Positions 8,134-18,000 of a DNA stretch of 64,000 nucleotides are shown here, one piece after another. This DNA is from a candidate division LCP-89 bacterium (GTDB lineage Bacteria; Electryoneota; B3-LCP). The notes beneath the pieces are model-generated. The model saw nothing but the letters and a program-made list of their open reading frames with translations. It searched no databases and was not told where the DNA came from. Positions within the stretch are counted from its first letter, which is position 1, and every line of letters begins with the position of its first letter. The translations under genes and the position numbers were made by a program. The stretch is from contig JALGVT010000007.1 in assembly GCA_025774555.1 (NCBI GenBank), forward strand, positions 81,327 to 145,326, given 5' to 3'.

Positions 8134-8817
8134 ATGAACTTTTTCAGTAATCTAACATCAGCAACACCCTACTTGTCGGCAGAACAGGTTCTTACAAATA
8201 TATTGCTCGCCTTTGTCCTCGGGTTTATAATAGCGGTTCTCTACAGGATCACCAGTCACCACAAAGCGACCAATCCGACGTTTATGCTTACCTTAGCTAT
8301 ACTGGCTATGGTCGTCGCCCTGGTGATGATGGTGATAGGAAACAGCGTAGCGCGGGCGTTCAGTCTCGTCGGAGCACTCTCGATCATCAGGTTCAGGACT
8401 GCAGTCAAGGATACGCGGGACATCGCCTATGTATTCTTTGCTCTGGCTGCGGGGATGGCAGCCGGCATCGGCAACTATCGCATAGCCCTCTACGGCGTCG
8501 GGTTAATAATTTTCCTGTTAGTTCTATTAGATTTTATCAGATTTGGAAGCGCTCCCCGCGGAGTTTATCTGCTCCGTTTTCAACTCATCCCGACGGATAC
8601 CGATGACGAAAGTTTCAAAACAATTCTAAGCCGTCTTTTAGTCTCGCACAGGCAACTCGCGGTCAGGACGGTGCGCATGGGACAGTACGTTGAACACTCA
8701 TTCCTTGTACGGCTCAAGAGAGGAGTGACAGAAAGAACCTTGATATCGCAGCTATCTGCGATTGAGGGCATGGAGCGTGTCGTTCTATTAGCTGAAGAGG
8801 GACAGGAAGAAGCTTAG
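8134..8817 (+). CDS. DUF4956 membrane protein
   Basis: 227 residues. About four transmembrane segments lie in residues 20-145, with the family-typical polar stretch ARAFSLVGALSIIRFRT-VKDTRDIAYVF near residues 78-108, then a soluble C-terminal domain of about 80 residues (LIPTDTDDESFKTILSRLL to the end). The biochemical role of DUF4956 is unknown to me; it almost always neighbours a VTC-domain protein, as here. Being the integral membrane partner, it could anchor the VTC protein or pass its product across the inner membrane; this is inference. Confidence 0.85.
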   Translation: MNFFSNLTSATPYLSAEQVLTNILLAFVLGFIIAVLYRITSHHKATNPTFMLTLAILAMVVALVMMVIGNSVARAFSLVGALSIIRFRTAVKDTRDIAYVFFALAAGMAAGIGNYRIALYGVGLIIFLLVLLDFIRFGSAPRGVYLLRFQLIPTDTDDESFKTILSRLLVSHRQLAVRTVRMGQYVEHSFLVRLKRGVTERTLISQLSAIEGMERVVLLAEEGQEEA

Positions 8818-8849
8818 CAGTTCTGGTAATTAACCAGTCAGGTGTCACA

Positions 8850-11723
8850 ATGAAGAAGCAGTATGTCACAGCCTTAGCTTTACTGTTGGTATTGGTAGTA
8901 CCTTCGCTTCTGAAGGCGCAGGATTTCTATGGGATCAATTGCGGAACTGAATCACTCTTCTTCACTAATTCGCAAGGGGACGTATTCATTCCTGATATCC
9001 CTTATCCAAACGGTTACGGATATGGTCTAATCAATATCAATAGCCGTCCCTTTGGAATTGACCGAACCACTAATGGCGAAGAGGGTATGGATTCTCTCTA
9101 CTTTTATCGCAGAGAAGGGGATTTCTCGTATGTTTTTCAGGTTACCGACGGCTGGTATGCAATTAAACTTCATTTTGAGGAGAAAACATACCATGGAGAG
9201 TATTTTCGCAATTTTTCAGTGAGCATTGAAGATAATACAGTTATAGAAAATCTTGACATCTTTGAAGTAACCGGTATGTATTACTGCCTGCCTATGCGGT
9301 TTCTTGTAGAGTGTAACGATAATCTCATCAACGTCGATTTCACGTCAGATACTTCAGAAGCAACCCTCAGCGCAATATCCGTTGAACGCATTTATGAAGA
9401 TATCGTCCCGCCGCCCATGATAACCGGCTTAACTTCTATCGATGGCTACAATATGAATGTTCTTTACTGGGATTACTGTATTGAGGATGATCTTGCGGGA
9501 TACCGCGTATATCGTCGTGAAGCTGGTGGAAGTTGGGAATTGCTGACGCCTGATACACACCCGCTATACAGATACCTTGATTACACCGCTCAAGCAGGTA
9601 TTACCTATGAATATGTAGTCGCAACTGAGGACCTCTGGGGAAATGAATCGTCAATATCCGATCCCGTGTCAGCTACCGCCTTGCCTCCCGAAGTAAGTAA
9701 TCTGTCACGCTATGAAATGGAGATCACAGAAGAAAATATTTACCTCATGAACATCGACATCGATGCTAAAATATGGGTCGATGCTGACTTGACGCTCGAA
9801 GACGTTTACTATCCTGGATCTGAAGTTCGGTACCGCGGCGGATCATCTCTCTGGCGTCCTAAAAAGAATTATAAATTGAGTGTGCCGCAAGGTGTGACGC
9901 ATAATCAAAGAGATGATTTTAACTGTAATGGCGAAGGCGTTGACCCCAGCATACTTATTAATCGATTGGGATATTCGACATTCGATGTATTGGGTCTCGC
10001 TAACCCGATGGCTCAGCATGTTTATCTGGAACGAAATGGAGAATTTATCGGAGTGTACATTGATCTTGAGCAGGTCGATAACCACTTTTTAGAACGAGTC
10101 GGCTGGTCAAAGTCAGGGAATTTATATAAATGTGTCGATGTTCTGCGTCCTTTACCATCTATGGCATTGTATCAAGCGTATTATGAAATTCAAAACCATG
10201 ACACCAGTTCAATGGAAGACATCATTGATTTTATTACCTGGATTGATACGGCTGATACGGCAGAATTTCGCGCTGATGTGGGAAAGCGCTGCGACGTTAA
10301 TGGTTACATCGACTATATCGTGGGTTTGATAGCCAATTCCGATGACGATTTCGGATACAACAACTACTTCATGTACAACAACCCGGCTGATAACCGCTGG
10401 TATTTTATAGGGTGGGATCATAATCTCAGCTATTGGAATACATCAAGAGGCATTGACTATGGTACCAGAGAAAATCCTCTTCCCTTCTTTGAACTCTATT
10501 ATAACCGACTTCACGATAGACTACTGCATGATGAATTATTTAATTACTCTTACTGCAAAAAAATGGAGCGATTTCTTGAAAACGGCTTCTCACCTGAAGA
10601 AAATATGGGAAGAATTGATTCTTTTTACGAAGAGATAGAAGAGGATGCCATACGTGATATTTACAAGAGGGGACGAGAAAGACCTGATCTGTTCCTTAAC
10701 AGCCGGAACAGCCTTTATATCTTCGCGCACAATCGGGTTGACAGCCTGATGATGCAGATACCGGATTATATCATGGATCCGGATCGAGCGCCCTATTTTA
10801 GAATAAATGAAATCCAGAGCCGAAACCAGACTATCATTACAGATGAAGCCGGTGATTACGATCCCTGGATGGAAATCGCCAATATCAGCGCAGTCGAACT
10901 GGATATGAGTGTTTTTATACTTCATTATGGCACGGAATTCTGGTCGTTCCCCGACGAAGCAGTCATTGATGAGTTTGGACATCTGATTATCTGGTTGGAT
11001 GGTGAAACCGGGGAAGGAACTTTCCACACGAGTTTTGCTCTTCTACCCGAATCGGGAACGTTATGGCTGGAAAGTAACCATGGTGTAACTGCCGACAGTG
11101 TTGAATTTCCAGCTTTGGATTTCGATCAGGTCTGGGCTCGTATCATTGACGGAACCGGTAACTGGGTCGATAACCTCTCCCCCTCGCCGGGAATGTGCAA
11201 TGACTATATAGATCCATCAGCGCTGGTGATTAACGAATTCATGGCGGACAATGAAACGTTTATCCCCGATCCGGCTGGCGGCTTTGACGATTGGGTGGAA
11301 ATTTATAACACGTCGGTAACAGATACCATTCCGGTAGGCGGGCTTTATCTCACAGACAACTTATCCAATCCACACCGCTGGGCGCTTCCCGACACAACGA
11401 TTCTCCCGGGCGGATTCCTGATCATCTGGTGCGATAATGATCTGCTTGCGGGGAAGATGCACGCAGCTTTCAAACTTGGCGCTGGAGGTGAACAGGTTGG
11501 CTTATTCGATCGCGATGGGATAACTCCGGTTGATACATTGACTTATCCTGAACAAGAAGAAGACATGTCATGGGGACGCTATCCCGACGGAGCAGATAAT
11601 TGGGGTGTGCGAGCGCCGACGCCTGGCGATAACATGTTGGTATCAACACAAACAACAACCCTTCCGGTCTCCCGATGGAGTTTTCTCTTTCGCAGAATTA
11701 TCCAAATCCGTTTAATCCTGTGA
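8850..11723 (+). CDS. Secreted CotH-kinase-fold protein, first of three paralogues; C-terminal sorting domain lost by frameshift
   Basis: 957 residues as read. A signal peptide (1-23) is followed by a malectin-like domain (INCGTESLFFTNSQGD, ~25-180), Fn3-like (190-275), a CotH kinase domain (~290-620, with VRYRGGSS, YIDLEQVDNHFL and the catalytic-loop-like GWDHNLSYW), and two lamin-tail-like domains (~650-760, ~790-930; second contains INEFMADNETF-DDWVEIYN). The frame then runs out at 11723 while the sorting domain continues in another frame. Restoring one base near 11633 gives a linker (DNHVGIN) matching the intact third paralogue (DNNVGIN). CotH proteins phosphorylate secreted proteins; the target is unknown. 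Confidence 0.82.
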   Translation: MKKQYVTALALLLVLVVPSLLKAQDFYGINCGTESLFFTNSQGDVFIPDIPYPNGYGYGLININSRPFGIDRTTNGEEGMDSLYFYRREGDFSYVFQVTDGWYAIKLHFEEKTYHGEYFRNFSVSIEDNTVIENLDIFEVTGMYYCLPMRFLVECNDNLINVDFTSDTSEATLSAISVERIYEDIVPPPMITGLTSIDGYNMNVLYWDYCIEDDLAGYRVYRREAGGSWELLTPDTHPLYRYLDYTAQAGITYEYVVATEDLWGNESSISDPVSATALPPEVSNLSRYEMEITEENIYLMNIDIDAKIWVDADLTLEDVYYPGSEVRYRGGSSLWRPKKNYKLSVPQGVTHNQRDDFNCNGEGVDPSILINRLGYSTFDVLGLANPMAQHVYLERNGEFIGVYIDLEQVDNHFLERVGWSKSGNLYKCVDVLRPLPSMALYQAYYEIQNHDTSSMEDIIDFITWIDTADTAEFRADVGKRCDVNGYIDYIVGLIANSDDDFGYNNYFMYNNPADNRWYFIGWDHNLSYWNTSRGIDYGTRENPLPFFELYYNRLHDRLLHDELFNYSYCKKMERFLENGFSPEENMGRIDSFYEEIEEDAIRDIYKRGRERPDLFLNSRNSLYIFAHNRVDSLMMQIPDYIMDPDRAPYFRINEIQSRNQTIITDEAGDYDPWMEIANISAVELDMSVFILHYGTEFWSFPDEAVIDEFGHLIIWLDGETGEGTFHTSFALLPESGTLWLESNHGVTADSVEFPALDFDQVWARIIDGTGNWVDNLSPSPGMCNDYIDPSALVINEFMADNETFIPDPAGGFDDWVEIYNTSVTDTIPVGGLYLTDNLSNPHRWALPDTTILPGGFLIIWCDNDLLAGKMHAAFKLGAGGEQVGLFDRDGITPVDTLTYPEQEEDMSWGRYPDGADNWGVRAPTPGDNMLVSTQTTTLPVSRWSFLFRRIIQIRLIL

Positions 11724-11938
11724 CGATCATCGAATTCGCCGTGCCTCGACAGACCCTGGTCAGTGTTAAGGTGTACAATATACGAGGACAGGAAATAGCC
11801 ACCCTAAAAGATGAAACTATGCGCCCGGGATATCATAGAATAGCGTTCGATGGTTTAGAACTGGCTTCGGGTATCTATCTGATTAGAATGAAAGCAGATG
11901 ATTTTGCTTCTGTGCGAAAAATGTTGTTGCTTAAGTAA
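11633..11938 (+). pseudogene. Out-of-frame C-terminal sorting domain of the first CotH protein
   Basis: This frame begins just after a TAA at 11630-11632 and encodes a linker, SLSQNYPNPFNPVTIIEF, and a domain ending in SGIYLIRMKADDF-KMLLLK. That is the type-A type-IX-secretion sorting domain, near-identical in layout to the end of the third paralogue. It is the detached tail of the gene starting at 8850, separated by an apparent 1-bp deletion at about 11633. It is not a separate gene: it has no ribosome-binding site or signal peptide. Confidence 0.8.
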
Positions 11939-12034
11939 AATCTACTCTGTACAAGTCAACATTAATGAATGCAGAAGCAGATATAAGAGGGAAATTCAAC
12001 TGAAGGTGACTCACGCAGAATAATTGGGGATAGA

Positions 12035-14863
12035 ATGCGTAAAATGAAACTGACATACTTAATAGATACTGCAATATACATGAATATTATAAAAAAAGCA
12101 GGTATAATTGCATCGATTTTCCTGCTTTTTTCGACAGCCTATGGTCAAGAACTGCGTTCCTACAACGTGACTTGCGACCCTTTTGAATTCGACTATCTCA
12201 TCTCCCATCCCGAGGAAAACAACCCCATCAACTGTTCCTTTGAATATGATTCACAGACGTGGGTCAATGTAAGCCTCTGTCTTTATGACTCGCCATATTC
12301 AACCTACCCCAAGAAATCCTTCATGATTGATTTCGATGATGCTGATCCCTTCCTCGAGCGGGACATCGTCAATCTGAAAGCTCAATGGAGCGATCCTACA
12401 TTCAGCAGAGAATACCTGGCTTACGATCTGTTCGACCGAGCAGGTCTGGCAACTCCTCGAACCTGGTTCGCAAGACTGTACGTTAACGGCGACTATATGG
12501 GATTATACTTAGACGTTGAGGAAGTGGACGAGAGCTTCCTGACACGCGCAGGATTGGCAGAAGGATCCTCGATTTATAAAGCTGATACCATAGGCTGCCT
12601 GCTTACGCCGGACGAACCGGTCGAAGATATCTGGGAAAAATTAACAAATACCAACACTGGCTATTACGATCTAATCGGTCTGATCAACTGGCTTGAGAAT
12701 GTACATGAATATCAATTTATACCAGAACTCTTAGAGCTATTTCAACAAGATAACCTGCTGCGAACACTGGCTATTAATGCCTTACTCGGCAATCACCGAA
12801 CATACTATGATAATTATATCCTGATCAACGATTTAAATCAGGATGGTTTCTGGCGAATATTACCTGGCGACCTCGATAGCACTTTTATTTACAGCCCTGA
12901 TTTTGACGATCCGCAGTATTACAATTGCGGTCATCCTTTACTATCCAGAGTGAATACGCTCGCCCAACGCTGCTGGAGACACCCGCAAATACAGGGTGTC
13001 ATCTTGAATCATGCCAGCAGCATCATAGATAGTTTCTTCACTGAAGTATATTACCAAGGTGCAACTTCCGCTCTGGAAACGCTCCTGTATGATGCTGTCT
13101 TGGAAGATACTTACAAACAGTTTACGATAAACGATTTCACTGATGGTCTCGCTGACATCCCAGGTCAGGTGGCGGGGCGAGGCGATAACCTGGAATATCG
13201 AAGCGAGAATGAACCGCTACCCTTCGATCTGAATCCTGCCTTGCTCACCCCGCAAGGAATCTATTTTTCATGGGATTCCACTTCCATTGAGAACGGTTCG
13301 AGTCCCTATTATATGGTGGAAATAGATGATGATTCGCTCTTCAGCGGCTTCCTCACCTGGATAAACGTCGCTTCGAATTTAAATCTTCTGTACGACGAAT
13401 TAGATCCGGGATCTTACTATTGGCGTGTATTTGCGAGTAATCCAGCGAATGATTTTGTGAGATCCCTCACTTTCTATTCAACCTTCGAGGTGCCCGAAAA
13501 CGCTTTTAATGGCACGGAGATTACCGAACCTATCAGCTCCAATACAATTTGGGATGTCAATGGCAGCCCTTACAGCTTGCCGGAAGGATTGCTTATAGAG
13601 GAAGGCGCAGTTCTCACTATTGAGCCGGGGGTCTTGATAGGAATCGGAACGGGGCAATCTATAAAGGTGCAAGGAAGTCTGGAAGCTATCGGCACTTCGA
13701 GTGACTCAATTCGCTTCGTGCCCCTGAATCCAGATTCGACCTGGGGCGCTTTGTTAATTGATAACGATGCGGTTGCTGATATTAGTTTTACAACAATATT
13801 AAAGGGAAATATTGACTCATTAGAAGCGATATTCACACCATATTACACCATTCAGGTTGGTATCGGCGCTCAATTCAATGTTTATGACAGTCACATCTAT
13901 GGAGATAAAAATCTGTCCAGTAATGACTGGTATAAATGTCTGCGCTCATATTGCGGTGCGATTAACTTCGAGCGCGTCCACATTGACCAATTTTGGGATC
14001 ATATCAACGCGCACCATGGATCTCTCATACTGCGATCGTGTAAACTCACAAACTGCTTTTTTGAAAACATTGATTTTGAGGGATCTACCACAGGGGGAGA
14101 GGTATCATATTGTGAAATATACGGTGGTGGAGGAGATGGTGTGGATATAGATAATATATATAACTTTAATATAAATAATAACTTTATTACCAGCATGCCA
14201 GATAAGGGTATTTCCATTGGCGGCAACACTGATAATATCAATACTTTTAATAATATTGCAACTAATTGTCAGATAGGAATCTCTGTAAAAACATCGAGCA
14301 ATGCCACAGTTTATAATAATGTCGTCGCTTATAATGATACGGGATATTTTAGCCCTACAGGTGGACCTGGAGGACGGGCTGTAATCCGCAATTCAGTTTT
14401 CTGGGGAAACGAAATTAACATAATGGATTCTCTTATAGTCAATGGCTCCTTTGAATACTGTCTGATCCATCAGCCCGATCCCTACCCTGGTCAGGGCAAC
14501 ATCAATTCCGATCCCCAGTTCATCGATGGGTGGAATGGCAACTTTTATCCACTATCCACATCACCGTTAATCGATGCAGGTTACGGCACCGGACACCCGG
14601 AATTAGATCTACTTAATCAACCCAGGATTGACATCCCCAGCGTGCCCAATACCGGTGGTGGAGGTATTAACTATGTAGATATCGGCGTTTATGAATACCG
14701 CGAGGGCGGACCTGGAGTGGAATCTGAACCAGCACAACCGCAAGATTTTGTCCTGCTGGAGAACTATCCCAATCCATTTAATTCGGTTACGCATATAAAC
14801 TTCTCGCTGGTCTCACCGGGTTGGGCGGAAATAAGCATCTTTGATATTTTGGGACATCTTTGA
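12035..14863 (+). CDS. Secreted CotH-fold protein with beta-helix domain, second paralogue; C-terminus disrupted by 19-bp tandem duplication
   Basis: 942 residues as read. ATG at 12035 has GGGG upstream; the signal peptide ends near residue 38 (STAYGQ). The CotH-like domain (~45-400) keeps GLYLDVEEVDESFL and PGDLDSTFI but lacks the usual RxRGNS segment. An Fn3-like stretch follows (~410-490), then a right-handed beta-helix region (~510-860, repeated Asn-rich turns such as NFNINNNFITSM). The reading frame breaks inside the sorting domain (ENYPNPFNSVTHINFS) because of a 19-bp tandem duplication at 14836-14873. It lacks the malectin and lamin-tail domains of its neighbours, so it is the divergent member. 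Confidence 0.8.
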   Translation: MRKMKLTYLIDTAIYMNIIKKAGIIASIFLLFSTAYGQELRSYNVTCDPFEFDYLISHPEENNPINCSFEYDSQTWVNVSLCLYDSPYSTYPKKSFMIDFDDADPFLERDIVNLKAQWSDPTFSREYLAYDLFDRAGLATPRTWFARLYVNGDYMGLYLDVEEVDESFLTRAGLAEGSSIYKADTIGCLLTPDEPVEDIWEKLTNTNTGYYDLIGLINWLENVHEYQFIPELLELFQQDNLLRTLAINALLGNHRTYYDNYILINDLNQDGFWRILPGDLDSTFIYSPDFDDPQYYNCGHPLLSRVNTLAQRCWRHPQIQGVILNHASSIIDSFFTEVYYQGATSALETLLYDAVLEDTYKQFTINDFTDGLADIPGQVAGRGDNLEYRSENEPLPFDLNPALLTPQGIYFSWDSTSIENGSSPYYMVEIDDDSLFSGFLTWINVASNLNLLYDELDPGSYYWRVFASNPANDFVRSLTFYSTFEVPENAFNGTEITEPISSNTIWDVNGSPYSLPEGLLIEEGAVLTIEPGVLIGIGTGQSIKVQGSLEAIGTSSDSIRFVPLNPDSTWGALLIDNDAVADISFTTILKGNIDSLEAIFTPYYTIQVGIGAQFNVYDSHIYGDKNLSSNDWYKCLRSYCGAINFERVHIDQFWDHINAHHGSLILRSCKLTNCFFENIDFEGSTTGGEVSYCEIYGGGGDGVDIDNIYNFNINNNFITSMPDKGISIGGNTDNINTFNNIATNCQIGISVKTSSNATVYNNVVAYNDTGYFSPTGGPGGRAVIRNSVFWGNEINIMDSLIVNGSFEYCLIHQPDPYPGQGNINSDPQFIDGWNGNFYPLSTSPLIDAGYGTGHPELDLLNQPRIDIPSVPNTGGGGINYVDIGVYEYREGGPGVESEPAQPQDFVLLENYPNPFNSVTHINFSLVSPGWAEISIFDILGHL

Positions 14864-14873
14864 TATTTTGGGA
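14836..14873 (+). repeat. 19-bp exact tandem duplication causing a frameshift
   Basis: The unit catctttgatattttggga occurs twice back to back (14836-14854 and 14855-14873). Nineteen is not a multiple of three, so the duplication shifts the CotH frame to a stop at 14861-14863. With one copy removed the frame reads through to the natural C-terminus. Confidence 0.95.
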
Positions 14874-15038
14874 TGGCGGATTTTTCACCGCAGATTCGAC
14901 CAGCTTTTACCGGGCAATCATGCGTTGATCTGGAGTGGACGAAATGAACAAAATCAGTATGTCGCTTCTGGCATCTACTTCTGCAGATTGAATACGAGCA
15001 TGAACGCGAAAACTGTTAAAATGGTATATCTGAAATAG
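14855..15038 (+). pseudogene. Out-of-frame end of the second CotH sorting domain
   Basis: After the duplication this frame reads FDILGWRIFHRRF, then SGRNEQNQYVASGIYF and TVKMVYLK, the standard last strands of the sorting domain. Joined to the upstream frame with one 19-bp copy removed it completes the protein. No independent start signal is visible. Confidence 0.78.
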
Positions 15039-15061
15039 GAAACGGTTAGAAGGTTAGCCTG

Positions 15062-18000
15062 ATGAAATGGTATCTATATACAATAAGTTTGCTCTGTCTC
15101 GTGCTTGTAGCGAATAATGATGCGTTGGCGCAGCCCTATTTTCAGGGTATAAATTGCGGTAGTGCAAATTTCTACTTTACAAGTCCACAAGGCGATATCT
15201 ACGAACCGGATCTCCCCTATTCCCCCGGCAGAGGTTATGGCTATATCGAAGTTAACTCTTTCGTCCCCACAACCGTGAGAATCTGGGGTGGGGACGGAGG
15301 CAACGACAGTCTCTTTTTCTTCCGCAGAGAGGGCGAGTTCGCCTACCAGTTCGACGTGCCGTCAGGAACTTATGCTGTGGATATATATGTTGGCGAAAAG
15401 GTCTATTACTGGCACGACTTGAGAAATTTCTCAATCGTAATGGAAGAAGATACCTATGCAGACAGCCTCGACATATACCAGGAAACCGGACGAACCTATA
15501 TCCTGCCTTTACGATACTGTGTTCAGTGCAGTGACGGCGCTCTCAATATCGATTTTGTGCCGGGCATATCTGAATGTGTAATTAACGCTATCTCGGTGAG
15601 GGAGATTTCAAGTGACCTGACTCCCCCTGATCAACCTCAGAACTTCAATGCTATCGGCGGATATGAAATGAACATTCTGTACTGGGATTGGATTTATGCA
15701 GAGGATTTGGCAGGATATAATACCTATAGACGAGAGATAGGTGGAGCATGGGATTTATTAAACGCCGAAATTAATACGCAATATAGATATATTGACAGCG
15801 CCGCGGTTGTGGGGACTGAATATGAATATGGAGCCACCACTATCGATCATTGGGGCAATGAATCGTCCTTATCGAATACAGAGACAGCGACAGCGATACT
15901 GGATGAACAATCCCAATTAATTCGATTCGAGCAGTCTATCACTGAAGAAAACCTGCTGGCGCTCAATATTGACATCTGGTCGGAGGAGTGGATCGATCTC
16001 GATTTAACTCTTGGTGGGATTTATTACCCGGGATCGGAGATCAGACGACGCGGCAACAGTACTCGAACCTTAGATAAAGCTAACTGGAAATTCAATTTGC
16101 CTGCGGGAAGCGATTATAATGGACGTGATCGGATGAATGAGAATTCAGGTGGCGCCGATCACACCTTGATGATCGAGAGAATGGCTACCGAAAGCTTTGA
16201 CATGTTGGGCTGTCTGAATCCACTTACTCAGAATGTGCATATGGAGAGAAATGGTGCATTCATAGGAGTATATCTCGATGTTGAACAGGTTAATAACGAT
16301 TTTCTCCTGCGCAACGGTCTCTCGCGGTCCGGCAACCTTTACAGAGTTGAAGAACGGCTCAGACCCCTGTTTAATTATCAGGATTATGTTAACGCCTATA
16401 TTAAAGAAAACAACGAAGAATCAGATCATTACGATGTCATAGAATTCATATCCTGGCTCAATAATTCCTCACAGGCTGAGTTCGAGGAGAACGTGGGAGA
16501 TCGCATCGAGCTCGACGACTATATAAACATGTACACAGTACTCATATCTCTGGGCAACCGGGATTTCCATTCAGAATTCTATATGTATATCAATCCGGCT
16601 GATAATCGTTGGAATTTTATCGCCAGAGATCTGAATGAATCCTTCGAATACGATTCCCTCGAAATCAACGCGGGCACTTCGGAGGCTTACTTCTGGTCCG
16701 ATACAACCCAGTACAACAGGTTAATCAACAGAATTCTGACCGTAGATCTATTCAAGTACTCCTATTGCAAAAAACTTGAGCGTTTTCTAAACACTGATTT
16801 TTCGATGGGATCAATCACGACCCGGGCAAACGATGTTCACGATGAAATTGAATATGACGCTCATCGAGACATCTACAAACATGGATGGGAAAGACCGGAT
16901 TCTTTCGACGAAGGTTGTGAACTATTCACAGATTTCATCGCAGTAAGGGCACAGTACCTGTTAGACACCATCCCGGATTTTATACCCAATATCGATCTGG
17001 CTCCCTGCTTCAGACTGAACGAAATCCAGAGTGACAATCAGGCAACAATCGCTGATGAGATGGGCGATTATGACCCCTGGATTGAGATCTACAATCTGAA
17101 GCCGGTAGAATTGGATATGGAAGGATTTGTGCTCCACGCGGGGCAGGATTCGTGGACGCTGCCCGAAGAGGCTGTAGTGGATGAATGGGGGCATCTGATT
17201 ATCTGGCTCGATGGCGAGACAGGCGAGGGAGCATTGCACTCCAGCATAGTGTTGACAAATACGGGAGGTGAAATTTCACTTGAGAGCAACCAGGGAACCT
17301 TTGTAGATTTGACAACTGTTCCCGTGCTTGACGCTGACGACGTATGGGGACGCGACTCAGACGGCGAAGGAATGTGGGGTACCGGGCTGTCCCCCACTCC
17401 AGGCTCCACGAACAATCCGATCGATCCAACTGTTCTGGTCATCAACGAACTCATGGCTGACAACGAGACCGTCATCGCTGATCCCGCCGGTGATTTTGAC
17501 GACTGGATTGAGATTTATAACACATCGCCAACCGATACAGTGCCTGTGGGAGGACTTTACTTGACTGATAACCTCCAGAATCCGTATAAATGGGTGCTTC
17601 CAGACACTACAATTCTTCCCAGCGGATTCCTGTTAGTATGGTGCGATGACGAGGTAACGCAGGGTAAGATGCACGCTGCATTTAAGCTGCGCGCCAGCGG
17701 CGAAGAGGTTGGCTTATATCACCATGATGGAGTAACTCCCATCGATACTCTCACTTATCCTGATCAGCAGGAAGACATGTCATGGGGGCGTTACCCGGAT
17801 GGCGTGGATGACTGGGGAGTGCGTGAACCGACGCCTGGCGATAATAACGTCGGCATCAACGATACGCAATTAAATCCCTCTATCCCGCAGCAATTCTCGC
17901 TATCGCCGAACTTCCCTAATCCCTTTAATCCTTCGACAGTGATCAACTTCGCTATTCCAACAGAGGCGCATGTCCAGTTGAAAGTCTATAATATATGTGG

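Noticed and set aside
11675-11938. Separate small gene starting at the ATG at 11675
   Set aside because: It has no ribosome-binding site or signal peptide, and its sequence is the exact missing sorting domain of the preceding CotH gene.
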